64,000 nt of DNA from Bacteroides sedimenti (GCF_040365225.1 NZ_AP028055.1:930001-994000); one strand, 5' to 3'; counted from the first letter of the stretch, positions 31,948-41,806 are shown. A program made the numbers and translations. Notes: generated by a model not told the origin, from the sequence alone.

Positions 31948-31955
31948 TAAATTTG
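31948..31955 (+). promoter_or_regulatory. -7 promoter box of fhs
   Basis: TAAATTTG matches TAnnTTTG and ends 20 bases before the ATG. Confidence 0.65.
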
Positions 31956-31975
31956 CACTCCTAATTGAATATTAT

Positions 31976-33643
31976 ATGAAAACAGATATTGAAATAGCAA
32001 GAAGCATTGAATTAACCAGGATTAATAACGTTGCTTCTGGGACCGGTATTCCGGTCGACGAAATAGAGCATTATGGTCGTTACATTGCTAAAGTTCCCGT
32101 ACACTTAATCAATGAAGAAAAAGTTAAGAACAGCAATCTGATTCTTGTAACAGCTATTACTCCAACAAAAGCCGGAATTGGTAAAACAACGGTCTCCATT
32201 GGACTGGCACTTGGCTTAAACAGAATAGGGAAGAAGGCAATAGTTGCTTTGCGCGAACCTTCACTTGGTCCTTGCTTTGGAATGAAAGGCGGTGCTGCTG
32301 GTGGTGGATATGCACAGGTGCTGCCGATGGAAAATATCAATCTCCACTTTACAGGAGATTTCCACGCCATTACCTCTGCACACAATATGATCAGTGCATT
32401 GCTCGACAACTATTTATATCAGAATCAGGAAACCGGCTTCGGACTGAAAGAAATTCTATGGAAAAAGGTTCTTGATATTAATGATCGTACACTTCGTAAC
32501 ATAGTTGTTGGTATTGGTGGAAAAGCAAATGGAATTACCCGTGAATCGGGATTCGATATAACTCCGGCATCTGAAATTATGGCTATTCTTTGCCTTGCCA
32601 GAGATCAGAAAGACCTTCGTCGTCGTATTGAGAATATTTTACTAGGATTTACGTACGACAATAAGCCGTTTACAGTTAAGGATCTTGGGATAGCCGGTGC
32701 CATCACCGTACTGCTGAAAGAGACCATTCACCCAAATTTGGTACAAACAACAGAACATACTGCTGCGTTTGTTCATGGAGGTCCTTTCGCGAACATTGCC
32801 CATGGATGTAACTCTCTGCTTGCAACAAAGATGGCCATGAGTTATGGAGATTATACAATTACGGAAGCTGGTTTCGGTGCCGATTTGGGAGCTGAGAAGT
32901 TCTTCAATATCAAATGCCGCAAATCGGGCTTGCAACCAAAGCTGACGGTTATTGTTGCTACAGCGCAGGGACTTAAAATGCATGGCGGAGTTAGTCTCGA
33001 TAAAATTAAGGAACCAAATACTGACGGTTTGTGTGAAGGACTGAAGAATCTGGATAAGCATATTCAGAACATGCGTTCTTTCAATCAGAATGTAGTTGTG
33101 GCTTTCAATAAGTATGATACAGACTCTGACGCTGAGATTGCTATGGTCCGCAGTTTCTGCGAATGGGCAGGTGTAGGTTTTGCAATTAATAATGCTTTTG
33201 CTGAAGGTGGTAAAGGAGCAGTGGAACTGGCCGAATTGGTAGTTCGTACTATCGAGGAAAAACCTTCAAAACCATTGAAACTGACATACAAGGATGAAGA
33301 TTCAACTGCAGATAAAATTGAAAAAGTAGCTAAAAATATTTATGGAGCCAAGTTGGTTACATTTAGCTCTCAATCGAATAAAATGCTGAAGTTGATTAAG
33401 GAACTGGGTATTTCTGATTTCCCTGTATGTATAGCTAAGACTCCGTACTCATTCTCAGCTGATGAAAAAGCATACGGTGTTGCTACCGATTTTGAATTGC
33501 ATATCAGAGACATTGTTATAAATAACGGTGCCGAGATGATTGTGGCTATTGCTGGAGACATAATGCGTATGCCGGGTCTGCCCAAACAACCTCAGGCAAC
33601 AAAAATCGATATCGTAAATGGCTATATCGAAGGTTTGAGCTAA
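31976..33643 (+). CDS. fhs: Formate-tetrahydrofolate ligase
   Basis: The 555-residue cytosolic enzyme makes 10-formyl-tetrahydrofolate from formate, ATP and tetrahydrofolate. The ATP-binding loop [11 protein letters not shown] lies at about residues 62-72; [20 protein letters not shown] and [10 protein letters not shown] are family signatures. Length is normal. It feeds one-carbon units to purine synthesis and, with glyA 1.1 kb away on the other strand, links to glycine/serine metabolism. A terminator and a repeat island follow. Confidence 0.97.
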   Translation: MKTDIEIARSIELTRINNVASGTGIPVDEIEHYGRYIAKVPVHLINEEKVKNSNLILVTAITPTKAGIGKTTVSIGLALGLNRIGKKAIVALREPSLGPCFGMKGGAAGGGYAQVLPMENINLHFTGDFHAITSAHNMISALLDNYLYQNQETGFGLKEILWKKVLDINDRTLRNIVVGIGGKANGITRESGFDITPASEIMAILCLARDQKDLRRRIENILLGFTYDNKPFTVKDLGIAGAITVLLKETIHPNLVQTTEHTAAFVHGGPFANIAHGCNSLLATKMAMSYGDYTITEAGFGADLGAEKFFNIKCRKSGLQPKLTVIVATAQGLKMHGGVSLDKIKEPNTDGLCEGLKNLDKHIQNMRSFNQNVVVAFNKYDTDSDAEIAMVRSFCEWAGVGFAINNAFAEGGKGAVELAELVVRTIEEKPSKPLKLTYKDEDSTADKIEKVAKNIYGAKLVTFSSQSNKMLKLIKELGISDFPVCIAKTPYSFSADEKAYGVATDFELHIRDIVINNGAEMIVAIAGDIMRMPGLPKQPQATKIDIVNGYIEGLS

Positions 33644-33692
33644 TCGCTGTTTTTTGAAACACCCTCCCGCACTGGGATGAAATAATATATGG

Positions 33693-33718
33693 AAGGCGCC
33701 TCATAAGGGCGCCTTTGT
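33693..33718 (+). terminator. Terminator after fhs
   Basis: AAGGCGCC pairs with GGCGCCTT around TCATAAG, about 50 bases after the stop; the U-tract is short (TTTGTGTTTG). Confidence 0.75.
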
Positions 33719-33888
33719 GTTTGGTATTCAGGGAAATATCATTCTTTTTCTGATTTTTTTTTGTGGAAAGACCTCTTTTTATCTGTACCTTGATAACTTC
33801 GCCCATATAATTAATTCGCAAAAAGTAGCACAAGTCACGCAAGTCACGCACTTGTGCTATTAACATGTTTATTGTTAGAGATATAAGG

Positions 33889-33939
33889 GTGCGTGACTTC
33901 TGTGAAAAATTTCGTTTTGCTCACGCAGAAGTCACGCAC
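33889..33939. repeat. Palindromic block, left copy
   Basis: GTGCGTGACTTCTG at one end and CAGAAGTCACGCAC at the other surround an AT-rich loop. It is a diverged direct copy of the block at 34508-34556. Confidence 0.75.
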
Positions 33940-34006
33940 CTGAATCTGGATGAATGTAAGCGTCTTCGCGATGCCATCTTGTTAGATGCGGATACAAACT
34001 GAAGGT

Positions 34007-34141
34007 TTACTTTTTCTTCCAGAGATCAGGAAAGAGATTGCGGTAAACCTCATCAGGTGCGGTTGGGCTAATGTTATGACGATTCGGGAAAAGCAGCTCT
34101 TTAAGGATTAACAAGGGCAATCCTGCATTCAATTCCAAGTA
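34007..34141 (-). pseudogene. Possible remnant of a coding sequence inside the repeat island
   Basis: On the minus strand, 44 codons without a stop end in a protein-like tail, PDEVYRNLFPDLWKKK, followed by TAA. A stop codon closes the frame upstream and no start codon is seen. The residue choice looks more like a protein C-terminus than random DNA, so it may be the end of a decayed gene carried by the island. I cannot name a family. Confidence 0.3.
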
Positions 34142-34164
34142 TTATATTTTTTAGGCCTTAAAAT

Positions 34165-34233
34165 AGGCTGTACACCCGGGTGGATAGGACTTCTACACCC
34201 GGATGTACATCCTGCCTCCACCCGGGTGTACAG
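34165..34233. repeat. Triple CACCCGG palindrome cluster
   Basis: CTGTACACCCGGGTGGA and its inverted copy TCCACCCGGGTGTACAG enclose a third near-palindrome, TACACCCGGATGTA. The block is far richer in G+C than its surroundings. Confidence 0.8.
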
Positions 34234-34507
34234 GCTTACTTCCCGCGAAGAATTGGTTCATTCCATGCGTTCTTTTTCTGCTGGATGCCGCAGTTATTCC
34301 GTTCAGTGGCCAATCAGTTCTTTGATAGGAGTGAACTTCATCAGCTTGCTTTCGATAATTTGCTACTCAGGCTTTTGGTGCACTCTTTGCCCCATTTTTC
34401 CATATTGGGGCTTCGCATTCTTTGGGGACACTAAGATTATCGGTGCTGCCATATTGCGATAATCAGTTTTATGCCATGAATAAACTCTTTTCTCCAAGCA
34501 TAATGGG

Positions 34508-34556
34508 GTGCGTGACTTTCGTAGAAAATTGTGTTGCTCACGCAGAAGTTACGCAC
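34508..34556. repeat. Palindromic block, right copy
   Basis: GTGCGTGACTTTC and CAGAAGTTACGCAC are the diverged ends; it matches the block at 33889-33939 in direct orientation, including the central TTGCTCACGCAGAAGT. Confidence 0.75.
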
Positions 34557-34683
34557 TTGTAATACGCTATATATCAAATGGATATATCGGTTTTGCGTGA
34601 CTTGCGTGACTTGTGCTACTTTTTGTGATTCAATTATATGGGTGGGAGCGGAGATAGTTTTTTTTTGAAAAGTGTTGCAAAAA

Positions 34684-34718
34684 CAAAGAGGCTATCCAAA
34701 AAACGGACAGCCTCTTTG
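34684..34718 (-). terminator. Terminator after glyA
   Basis: On the minus strand CAAAGAGGCTGTCC pairs with GGATAGCCTCTTTG around a T-rich loop and runs into TTTTTG. It begins 23 bases after the glyA stop. Confidence 0.88.
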
Positions 34719-34741
34719 CTATTATGCTTTTAAATGTTTGA

Positions 34742-36022
34742 TTAATAAGCAAACATCGGGTAATCTTTCATGATGTTGTTTACTTTCTCACGAACTGATT
34801 TAATGACTGCTTCATTATCAACGTTAGAAAGAACAGTTTCAATCATTTCAGCAATTTCAGCCATCAGATCCTCTTTTGCACCACGGGTAGTGATAGCAGG
34901 AGTTCCAAGACGGATACCCGAAGTCTGGAATGCAGAACGGCTATCAAATGGAACCATGTTCTTATTTACAGTGATATCAGCAGATACCAATGCATTTTCT
35001 GCAACTTTACCAGTTAGCTCAGGATATTTAGAACGCAGGTCAACCAGCATGGAGTGGTTGTCTGTTCCACCTGATACGATTGTAAATCCTCTGTCCATCA
35101 ACGCTTGTGCAAGTGCTGCAGCATTTTTCTTCACCTGTTTCTGATATTCTCTGTATTCAGGTTGTAGACATTCGCCGAACGCAACAGCTTTAGCTGCGAT
35201 TACGTGTTCCAGCGGTCCTCCCTGAATTCCTGGGAATACAGCTGAATCTAGCAACTGAGACATCATCTTGATTTCACCCTTAGGTGTTTTCTTTCCCCAT
35301 GGATTTGGGAAGTCTTCGCCCATCAGGATAACGCCACCACGAGGACCACGAAGAGTTTTGTGAGTAGTTGAAGTAACAATGTGTGCCCATTTCAGTGGGT
35401 TCTCCAATAATCCGGCTGCGATAAGTCCGGCAGGGTGAGCCATATCTACCATGAAGATTGCTCCAACCTTATCTGCAATCTGGCGCATACGCTTGTAATC
35501 CCATTCGCGAGAATATGCAGAACCACCACCGATAATCAACTTAGGTTGTTCGCGGAGAGCTACTTCTTCCATTTGGTCGTAATCAACTCTACCAGTATCT
35601 TGTTTTACATTATATTCGCATGGAGAATAGATGATTCCCGAAGTATTTACCAAAGAACCGTGAGACAAGTGACCGCCATGTGCCAGATTTAATCCCATAA
35701 ATTTGTCACCCGGATTCAATACTGCAAGAAATACTGCAGCATTTGCCTGTGCACCAGAGTGAGGTTGTACGTTAGCCCATTCAGCCCCAAAAATTTCTTT
35801 TAGTCTGTCAATAGCCAACTGTTCTGTTTGATCTACCACTTCGCAACCGCCATAGTAACGTTTGCCCGGATAGCCTTCAGCGTACTTGTTTGTCAGGCAA
35901 GAACCCATTGCCTGCATTACCTGGTCGCTCACAAAATTTTCTGATGCAATCAGCTCGATACCCTTGAGCTGTCTCTGATGTTCTTTTTCGATTAAATCGA
36001 ATACTAAATCGTCTCTTTTCAT
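34742..36022 (-). CDS. glyA: Serine hydroxymethyltransferase
   Basis: The 426-residue PLP enzyme interconverts serine and glycine while charging tetrahydrofolate with a methylene group. The PLP-binding Lys is in [13 protein letters not shown], and other family segments are [24 protein letters not shown] and [10 protein letters not shown]. Length and ends are normal. It is monocistronic, with a TACTTTTG box upstream and a strong terminator. It supplies the methylene-tetrahydrofolate used by PanB and thymidylate synthesis, and uses serine made by the serC-serA cluster at 53-55 kb. Confidence 0.98.
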   Translation of the reverse strand: MKRDDLVFDLIEKEHQRQLKGIELIASENFVSDQVMQAMGSCLTNKYAEGYPGKRYYGGCEVVDQTEQLAIDRLKEIFGAEWANVQPHSGAQANAAVFLAVLNPGDKFMGLNLAHGGHLSHGSLVNTSGIIYSPCEYNVKQDTGRVDYDQMEEVALREQPKLIIGGGSAYSREWDYKRMRQIADKVGAIFMVDMAHPAGLIAAGLLENPLKWAHIVTSTTHKTLRGPRGGVILMGEDFPNPWGKKTPKGEIKMMSQLLDSAVFPGIQGGPLEHVIAAKAVAFGECLQPEYREYQKQVKKNAAALAQALMDRGFTIVSGGTDNHSMLVDLRSKYPELTGKVAENALVSADITVNKNMVPFDSRSAFQTSGIRLGTPAITTRGAKEDLMAEIAEMIETVLSNVDNEAVIKSVREKVNNIMKDYPMFAY

Positions 36023-36072
36023 TCTATTAGTATGATTATTAGTTTTTTATTCGAGAACCTTTTCCGATTAGG

Positions 36073-36080
36073 CAAAAGTA
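36073..36080 (-). promoter_or_regulatory. -7 promoter box of glyA
   Basis: TACTTTTG on the minus strand, 50 bases before the start codon. Confidence 0.55.
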
Positions 36081-36125
36081 ACCAAAAAAAATCAGAAAAG
36101 GTCGGTAAGATCTGAAAAAATGGAA

Positions 36126-36848
36126 TCAGAACATGAACCCGAAAGAGAAACTAAGCAGGTTGCTTCTCCTTTTAAAGATCATATTTGCCTCACTTACAGT
36201 ACCATCCGGATTTGATTCAGTGTAGGTTACTGACTTAGAAATATTTCCTAACCCTACCTCATAGCGGAAGTCGAAAAATATTTTTGAGATATTTACGCCT
36301 ACACCTCCTACAACATTTAAATTGAACGGATATGGCTTTTCCTTAATTCCTTGTTGGTCAAAATTAGAAAAAACCAGTTCGCTCTTTTTATTCCATACAT
36401 ATTTTAGTTTCGGGCCAGCAAAGAATGACATGCCGTATGGCCCCTCTTTAATGAAATTATATCCGTAAAGAACCGGCAGTTCAATAGTATGGATGGTAGA
36501 ATTGATACTGGCATAATCGGGCTCAATATCGGGATGCTGACTTCCTTTTTTGTCAAATGTAATTTCGGACTTACTTACATGATAAGATAATTCGGGCTCA
36601 ATAAAGTGTTTTTTTATATTGAAACGGACAAACATGGCGCCAAAATAGCCGACTTTATAATTATTCTGTATTTCATCTATCGTGATATCTTTAATTTTGA
36701 ACTCATCGATAAAATACATAGCCGTATTGAAACCTCCTTTTATCCCGAAATTTATATTTTTTCCTTGTGAGGTTCCGGAATTCTCTTGTGCAAAACAAGA
36801 GAGATTCAAGCCAATAAATATAGTTATAAGTAGAGCTATCTTTTTCAT
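36126..36848 (-). CDS. Outer-membrane beta-barrel protein (porin family/OMP_b-brl)
   Basis: The 240-residue protein has a signal peptide (MKKIALLITIFIGLNLSCFAQ) and alternating hydrophobic strands such as INFGIKGGFNTAMYF, KVGYFGAMFVRFNI and FFDFRYEVGLGNIS, ending in the aromatic FSFGFMF expected for an outer-membrane barrel. It resembles PorT/OmpW-like small barrels of Bacteroidota; the cargo or function is unknown. It lies 2 bases after the flavin reductase gene at the end of the pyrBI transcript. Confidence 0.85.
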   Translation of the reverse strand: MKKIALLITIFIGLNLSCFAQENSGTSQGKNINFGIKGGFNTAMYFIDEFKIKDITIDEIQNNYKVGYFGAMFVRFNIKKHFIEPELSYHVSKSEITFDKKGSQHPDIEPDYASINSTIHTIELPVLYGYNFIKEGPYGMSFFAGPKLKYVWNKKSELVFSNFDQQGIKEKPYPFNLNVVGGVGVNISKIFFDFRYEVGLGNISKSVTYTESNPDGTVSEANMIFKRRSNLLSFSFGFMF

Positions 36849-36850
36849 GC

Positions 36851-37417
36851 TTATTTTTTCTTTTCTACCGACCAGCCAAATTTACCTAAATTGTCGCCCA
36901 GATCAAAGTAATTGCCATGTACATAAACCAAAGGATTACTCTTGGCAAATTCAAATTTACCGGTGTTAGGATTCATGTATTTTTCGTCTGCTTTCACATT
37001 GACCACATCAGCGATAAACATATCATGCGACCCTAATGAGATAATTTCCTTTACGCGACATTCTATGCAAAGAGGAGACTCTTCTATAACCGGAGCATTA
37101 ACAACCGAAGCTTTGCCGGGGGTGAGCTTCATCTCGGCAAATTTATTGTAGTTCTTGCCTGAACGTACGCCACACCAGTCAGTCGCAAACGCCATATCTT
37201 TAGTAGTGAGATTAATTACGAATTCCATATTCTTTTTCAGAATAGGATAAGAGTGTCGTTCGGGACGAACTGATATATAACACATGGGTGGGTTGGTACA
37301 GATTGTGCCTACCCAGGCTACGGTAATGATGTTATATTCGCTCTCCTCACTGCCGCAGCTTACCAATACGGCAGGCAGCGGATAAATCATTGTACCTGGT
37401 TTCCAGTCCTGCTTCAT
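36851..37417 (-). CDS. Flavin reductase family protein
   Basis: The 188-residue FMN-binding split-barrel protein starts [20 protein letters not shown]. The fold is shown by NIITVAWVGTICTNPPMCYISVRPERHSY and VINLTTKDMAFATDWCGVRSG-type segments, with the C-terminal FDLGDNLGKFGWSV. I chose ATG 37417 because its A overlaps the pyrI stop (TAATG), which gives translational coupling; the longer frame would run into pyrI. Relatives pass electrons from NAD(P)H to free flavin. Its link to pyrimidine synthesis is unclear. Confidence 0.88.
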   Translation of the reverse strand: MKQDWKPGTMIYPLPAVLVSCGSEESEYNIITVAWVGTICTNPPMCYISVRPERHSYPILKKNMEFVINLTTKDMAFATDWCGVRSGKNYNKFAEMKLTPGKASVVNAPVIEESPLCIECRVKEIISLGSHDMFIADVVNVKADEKYMNPNTGKFEFAKSNPLVYVHGNYFDLGDNLGKFGWSVEKKK

Positions 37418-37893
37418 TATAACGTTCTGCGTTGTGATAGAACAATATCCTCTTTCTTGAACTCTTTTTCGCAGTAATGACATTTGATAACACACGTTTC
37501 TTTATCGATTACGTGAAAACGAGTAGGCATGGGCTCATTATTGGTAATGCATTTTGGGTTTGCACATTTAACAATTCCTTGTAATTCGTCCGGCAATTCG
37601 AGTTCTCTTTTCTCTATAACCTCATACTCACGGATAATGTTCAGCTTTACATGTGGTGCTACCACTGTGATACGATTTATTTCTTCGTCGTCAAAGAATT
37701 TATCGGCAATTTTAATAATTCCTTTTTTACCCAGCTTTTCGCTTTCCAGATTAAAACCGATGGTAATGTTGCAGTCCATATGTTCAAGCCCGAGAAGGGA
37801 AACAACAGTAAACAGTTTTTCGGATGGTATATGGTCTATTACAGTACCGTTTCTTAGTGCGGCAACCTGTAGTTCTTGTCTTATTTCGCTCAT
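37417..37893 (-). CDS. pyrI: Aspartate carbamoyltransferase regulatory chain
   Basis: The 158-residue subunit holds the allosteric nucleotide domain (about 10-100) and the C-terminal zinc domain. The four zinc Cys are in [12 protein letters not shown] and [12 protein letters not shown]. In E. coli it binds CTP and ATP and tunes the catalytic chain. It lies 50 bases downstream of pyrB and overlaps the flavin reductase start by one base. Confidence 0.96.
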   Translation of the reverse strand: MSEIRQELQVAALRNGTVIDHIPSEKLFTVVSLLGLEHMDCNITIGFNLESEKLGKKGIIKIADKFFDDEEINRITVVAPHVKLNIIREYEVIEKRELELPDELQGIVKCANPKCITNNEPMPTRFHVIDKETCVIKCHYCEKEFKKEDIVLSQRRTL

Positions 37894-37943
37894 TGAATTA
37901 AATGATTGATTGGTTATGAAAATATGTTGTTTACGATGTAAGA

Positions 37944-38873
37944 TTATTCCTTGATTTCATCCAGGGTGATTCCCAGTACATCACAAATAATAGCCTGACG
38001 TGCAAAGAGTCCGTTGCGGGCTTGCTGAAAGTAGTATGCTTTTTCGTTATCGTCAACATCGTATGCAATCTCGTTTACCCTTGGAAGCGGATGTAGAATG
38101 CGAAGATTAGGACGGGTATTCTCAAGCATCTTGTTCTTTAGAATATAGACATTTTTCACTCGTTCATACTCCATCAGATCTGTGAATCGTTCGCGTTGAA
38201 CACGTGTCATGTATAAAATATCGGCATCGGCAATGATTTCTTCTGTGAAATCAGTATGCTCTACATATTTAATATTGTTCTCATCGCAGTAAAGCTTATA
38301 CTCTTCAGGCATTTTCAGTTCATCTGGAGCGATGAAATGGAAGGTTGGATTAAAGTGGCGCATGGCCATCAGTAAGGAGTGAACGGTACGTCCGTATTTT
38401 AAATCACCAACCAGATATATATTCAGGTTGTCCAGTCTGCCTTGAGTTTTCTGAATAGAGTAAAGATCGAGCATTGTCTGCGAAGGGTGTTGGTTGGCAC
38501 CATCGCCTGCGTTAATAATAGGTACGGGAGATATTTCGCTGGCATATCTGGCTGCACCTTCAAGAAAGTGTCTCATCACAATCAGATCGGCATAATTGCT
38601 CACCATCATAATAGTGTCCTTCAATGTTTCTCCTTTTGAAGAACTTGTGGTTGATGCGTCTGAAAAGCCAATAATTCTTCCGCCTAATCGGTTTACAGCA
38701 GTTTCAAAGCTTAAGCGTGTTCGGGTTGACGGTTCAAAAAAAAGGGTTGCTACCACTTTTCCGTCCAGAATTTTTCGATTGGGATTGTTTTCAAACTGTT
38801 TGGCCATTTCCAGAAGATAGAGGATTTTTTCTTTGGAATGTTCGGCTATAGACACTAAACTTCTATTTTCCAT
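37944..38873 (-). CDS. pyrB: Aspartate carbamoyltransferase catalytic chain
   Basis: The 309-residue enzyme joins carbamoyl phosphate and aspartate, the committed step of pyrimidine synthesis. The carbamoyl phosphate site is [12 protein letters not shown] (about residues 48-59); the 80s loop has [26 protein letters not shown] and HPLPRVNEI are also typical. It is full length and first in a four-gene operon with pyrI, a flavin reductase and an outer-membrane protein. Confidence 0.97.
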   Translation of the reverse strand: MENRSLVSIAEHSKEKILYLLEMAKQFENNPNRKILDGKVVATLFFEPSTRTRLSFETAVNRLGGRIIGFSDASTTSSSKGETLKDTIMMVSNYADLIVMRHFLEGAARYASEISPVPIINAGDGANQHPSQTMLDLYSIQKTQGRLDNLNIYLVGDLKYGRTVHSLLMAMRHFNPTFHFIAPDELKMPEEYKLYCDENNIKYVEHTDFTEEIIADADILYMTRVQRERFTDLMEYERVKNVYILKNKMLENTRPNLRILHPLPRVNEIAYDVDDNEKAYYFQQARNGLFARQAIICDVLGITLDEIKE

Positions 38874-38912
38874 ATTCTTATCTGTTTATCATTGAATGTA
38901 AAATACGGAGCG

Positions 38913-38920
38913 TAAAGGTA
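38913..38920 (-). promoter_or_regulatory. -7 promoter box of the pyrB operon
   Basis: TACCTTTA on the minus strand, one base off TAnnTTTG, 39 bases before pyrB. Confidence 0.45.
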
Positions 38921-38968
38921 TGGAAAAAAATGGTTATTAGAAAGTTCTTTTAATTAAAAGATTTATTA

Positions 38969-38976
38969 TAATTTTG
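38969..38976 (+). promoter_or_regulatory. -7 promoter box of the PBP1A gene
   Basis: TAATTTTG, 22 bases before the ATG. Confidence 0.6.
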
Positions 38977-38998
38977 CGGCAAACTAAGAAATAAAATA

Positions 38999-41347
38999 AT
39001 GAATCAAGTTGAGGTTAAAGGAACTCCGGTGTCTGTAAAAAAGCTGGTTAAATGGCTTTGGGTCGCTTTTTTTTCATTTATCGGATTAAGCGCGGTTCTC
39101 TTTTGTTTTATAGCGTGGGGATGGATTGGTTACATGCCCGATGTGGAAGAATTAGAAAATCCAAAATATAAGTTTGCTTCAGAAGTACTATCCGCTGATG
39201 GGAAAACATTAGGTACCTGGTCTTTGAATAAGGAAAATAGGGTATATGTAGGGTATAAGGATATCTCTCCTTATCTTGTTAAAGCTCTGATTGCGACCGA
39301 GGATGTCAGGTTTGAAGATCATTCGGGTATAGATATCCGGGCACTTGCTCGTGCCGTTATTAAACGCGGACTATTTTTTCAGAAAAATGCGGGGGGAGGT
39401 AGTACTCTGACTCAGCAACTCTCCAAACAACTTTATTCCCCCGGGGCTGGTAACATACTTGAACGTTTGTTTCAAAAGCCTATAGAGTGGGTAATTGCTG
39501 TTAAACTGGAACGATACTATACCAAAGATGAAATTCTGACCATGTACTTCAATAAGTACGATTTCGGAAATAATGCGGTTGGAATAAAAACTGCTTCATA
39601 TACATATTTTGCCAAAGAACCAGCCGACCTGACAATAGAAGAAGCTGCAACCCTGGTAGGTATGTGCCAGAATTCATCGATGTATAATCCTGTACGTCGC
39701 AGAGAACAAACCGAACAGCGACGCAATGTGGTGCTTGACCAGATGAGGAAAGCTGGATTTATTTCGGAAGAGGAGAGAGATTCGCTAATGGATATTCCGT
39801 TAAAGCTGAATTTTCACAGGGTGGACCATAAAGAGGGGTTGGCAACCTATTTCCGTGAATACCTACGTATCATGATGACAGCCAAGAAACCAAACAGAAG
39901 TGATTATGCTTCTTGGCAGTATCAGAAATTCTATGAAGACTCACTCTCTTGGGAACAAAATCCGCTCTATGGATGGTGTAATAAGAACAAAAAGAAAGAT
40001 GGCACAAACTATAACATCTATACGGATGGTTTGAAGATATACACCACAATCGATTCGCGTATGCAGCAATATGCTGAAGAGGCAGTGGATGAACATCTGG
40101 GACATTTCCTTCAACCTCTTTTCTTTAAAGAGAAAAAGGGGAGAAGTACTGCGCCTTATACAAATCAGCTGACAAAAGAACAGGTGAAAGAGATTATGAT
40201 GCGCTCCATGAGACAGTCTGAACGTTACAATACCATGAAACAAGCCGGATATTCTGAAAGTGAGATTCTGAAGGCATTTAAAACTCCGGAACAGATGTCG
40301 GTGTTCACATGGAAAGGAGTGAAGGATACGGTTATGACTCCGCTTGATTCTATCCGCTATTATAAATATTTCCTGAGAACCGGATTTATGTCAATGGACC
40401 CAATGACAGGAGCTGTGAAGGCATATGTTGGAGGACCGAATTACGCTTTCTTCCAATACGACATGGCATTGACCGGGCGTCGCCAGGTAGGTTCTACAAT
40501 TAAACCATTCCTTTATGCTCTTGCAATGGAAAACGGGTTTACGCCTTGTGATGTTACCAGAAATGTTGAACAAACACTAATTACCGGAGCTGGTGTGCCT
40601 TGGAGCCCCAAAAATGCATCGCGTGCCCGTTATGGAGAGATGGTTACCTTGAAATGGGGACTTGCCAACTCAAATAACTGGATTTCGGCTTACTTGATGA
40701 GCAGGCTGAATGCTTCTTCGTTGGTACGTCTTATTCATCGATTTGGGGTTAGAAATCGAAATATTGTAGCCAGCCCCGCTCTGTGCCTCGGACCTTGCGA
40801 TATCTCAGTAGGAGAAATGGTTAGCGCGTATACTGCATTTGTGAATAACGGTCTTCGTTGTGACCCGATGCTTGTTACCCGAATAGAAGACAGCGAAGGG
40901 AATGTTATTGCAAAATTCCATCCTCAGATGGAAGAGGTGATTAGTGCTCAGAGTGCCGCAAAAATGTTGGTTATGTTGAAGGCGGTAATTAACGAAGGAA
41001 CGGGTGGACGTGTTCGCAGATATACCAGAGCTGACGTAGGAGGTAAAACTGGTACTACGCAACGAAACTCTGACGGTTGGTTTATCGGATTTACCCCATC
41101 TCTTGTATCCGGATGCTGGGTAGGAGGCGAAGATCGTGATATTCACTTTGATACGATGGTTTACGGGCAAGGTGCTTCCATGGCGCTACCAGTATGGGGC
41201 ATTTTTATGAAGAAGGTTTTTGCCGATAAATCATTAGGGTATTCAGAGTCTGAAGCCTTTAATCTTGGAAATCAAAGCATCTGTGGTAACGACTCTACTC
41301 TAGTTGGAAATGATACAGGCGGACTTGATAGTATATTCTCTGAATAG
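38999..41347 (+). CDS. Bifunctional penicillin-binding protein 1A
   Basis: The 782-residue class A PBP polymerises and cross-links peptidoglycan. A membrane anchor lies at about residues 20-45. The GT51 glycosyltransferase domain (about 70-250) has TEDVRFEDHSGID and GGGSTLTQQLSKQLY. The transpeptidase domain (about 420-720) has the Ser-x-x-Lys of GSTIKPFLYA, the SxN motif SNN and the KTGT motif GGKTGTTQRNSDGWF. It is monocistronic, with a promoter and a perfect terminator. The gene name mrcA would be used in E. coli. Confidence 0.95.
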   Translation: MNQVEVKGTPVSVKKLVKWLWVAFFSFIGLSAVLFCFIAWGWIGYMPDVEELENPKYKFASEVLSADGKTLGTWSLNKENRVYVGYKDISPYLVKALIATEDVRFEDHSGIDIRALARAVIKRGLFFQKNAGGGSTLTQQLSKQLYSPGAGNILERLFQKPIEWVIAVKLERYYTKDEILTMYFNKYDFGNNAVGIKTASYTYFAKEPADLTIEEAATLVGMCQNSSMYNPVRRREQTEQRRNVVLDQMRKAGFISEEERDSLMDIPLKLNFHRVDHKEGLATYFREYLRIMMTAKKPNRSDYASWQYQKFYEDSLSWEQNPLYGWCNKNKKKDGTNYNIYTDGLKIYTTIDSRMQQYAEEAVDEHLGHFLQPLFFKEKKGRSTAPYTNQLTKEQVKEIMMRSMRQSERYNTMKQAGYSESEILKAFKTPEQMSVFTWKGVKDTVMTPLDSIRYYKYFLRTGFMSMDPMTGAVKAYVGGPNYAFFQYDMALTGRRQVGSTIKPFLYALAMENGFTPCDVTRNVEQTLITGAGVPWSPKNASRARYGEMVTLKWGLANSNNWISAYLMSRLNASSLVRLIHRFGVRNRNIVASPALCLGPCDISVGEMVSAYTAFVNNGLRCDPMLVTRIEDSEGNVIAKFHPQMEEVISAQSAAKMLVMLKAVINEGTGGRVRRYTRADVGGKTGTTQRNSDGWFIGFTPSLVSGCWVGGEDRDIHFDTMVYGQGASMALPVWGIFMKKVFADKSLGYSESEAFNLGNQSICGNDSTLVGNDTGGLDSIFSE

Positions 41348-41364
41348 CAGATATTTATATAAAT

Positions 41365-41410
41365 AAAAATAGAAGGGTTGTCTTGGTTTTAAGACAACCC
41401 TTCTATTTTT
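41365..41410. terminator. Perfect bidirectional terminator
   Basis: A 20-bp perfect stem (left arm 41365-41384, right arm 41391-41410) with a GGTTTT loop carries A/T ends that give U-tracts on both strands, between the convergent PBP1A and HPPK-like genes. Confidence 0.93.
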
Positions 41411-41428
41411 GCCCGGATATAGTTGAAT

Positions 41429-41806
41429 TTATAATCCGAACTCCTTCAAACCGGCTATGATGAATTCCTTTTTCAGGTCGCTGACTTTTAGTATGGCAGA
41501 ATCGTACATAAGTAAGTCGATATCCATTTTTATGATTCCTTTTTCTTTATCTTCCGGAATTCTTCCTACCTGAATTTCGATATTTTTTAAAACCTGTCTG
41601 ATTTCTTCTATTGAAAGCTTTGTTTGCATCATGGCAAGCTGATTGGTGAAATGTGCAGGATTGTTAATTCCGATAGGTTCGGTATCCATCTCCTTTCCCA
41701 AATGTATCTGAGGAAAATTAAACGATAATAGTTCTTGGGCAAGTTTTATGTTTTTTACCCTGTTTGTATTTGTACCTATAGAAATAAGACAGAAATGTTG
41801 TTTCAT
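41429..41806 (-). CDS. HPPK (FolK)-like protein, short and divergent
   Basis: The 125-residue protein resembles 2-amino-4-hydroxy-6-hydroxymethyldihydropteridine pyrophosphokinase: ISIGTNTNRVKNIKLAQELL at the start, NQLAMMQT, IEIQVGR and the Mg2+-binding DxD in KMDIDLLMYD. It is about 35 residues shorter than usual, lacking the C-terminal HPRxxxR region, and the catalytic Arg before DxD is missing. It may be a non-catalytic paralogue. I take Met17 of the longest frame (ATG at 41806) as the start because the HPPK fold begins there. It is divergent from kdsB. Confidence 0.7.
   Translation of the reverse strand: MKQHFCLISIGTNTNRVKNIKLAQELLSFNFPQIHLGKEMDTEPIGINNPAHFTNQLAMMQTKLSIEEIRQVLKNIEIQVGRIPEDKEKGIIKMDIDLLMYDSAILKVSDLKKEFIIAGLKEFGL

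Larger units (their letters stand above)
33803..34641. mobile_element. 839-bp island bounded by 48-bp inverted repeats
   Basis: The left arm (33803-33850) and right arm (34594-34641) are inverted copies of 48 bases that differ at three positions. Both contain AAAAAGTAGCACAAG and a doubled AAGTCACGC. Inside each arm lies a palindromic block built on GTGCGTGACTT and AAGTCACGCAC (33889-33939 and 34508-34556). No intact gene is present. The symmetry suggests a non-autonomous transposable element or a decayed mobile unit, but I see no target-site duplication, and the element type is inferred. A smaller relative is at 58156-58254. Confidence 0.55.

Noticed and set aside
34180..34434. 84-codon plus-strand reading frame inside the repeat island
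   Set aside because: It is Pro/Cys/Phe-rich, spans the CACCCGG palindromes and has no family likeness; it is a chance frame in repeat DNA.
37418..37495. Upstream extension of the flavin reductase into pyrI
   Set aside because: It would overlap 26 codons of pyrI in another frame; the TAATG junction gives a better start.
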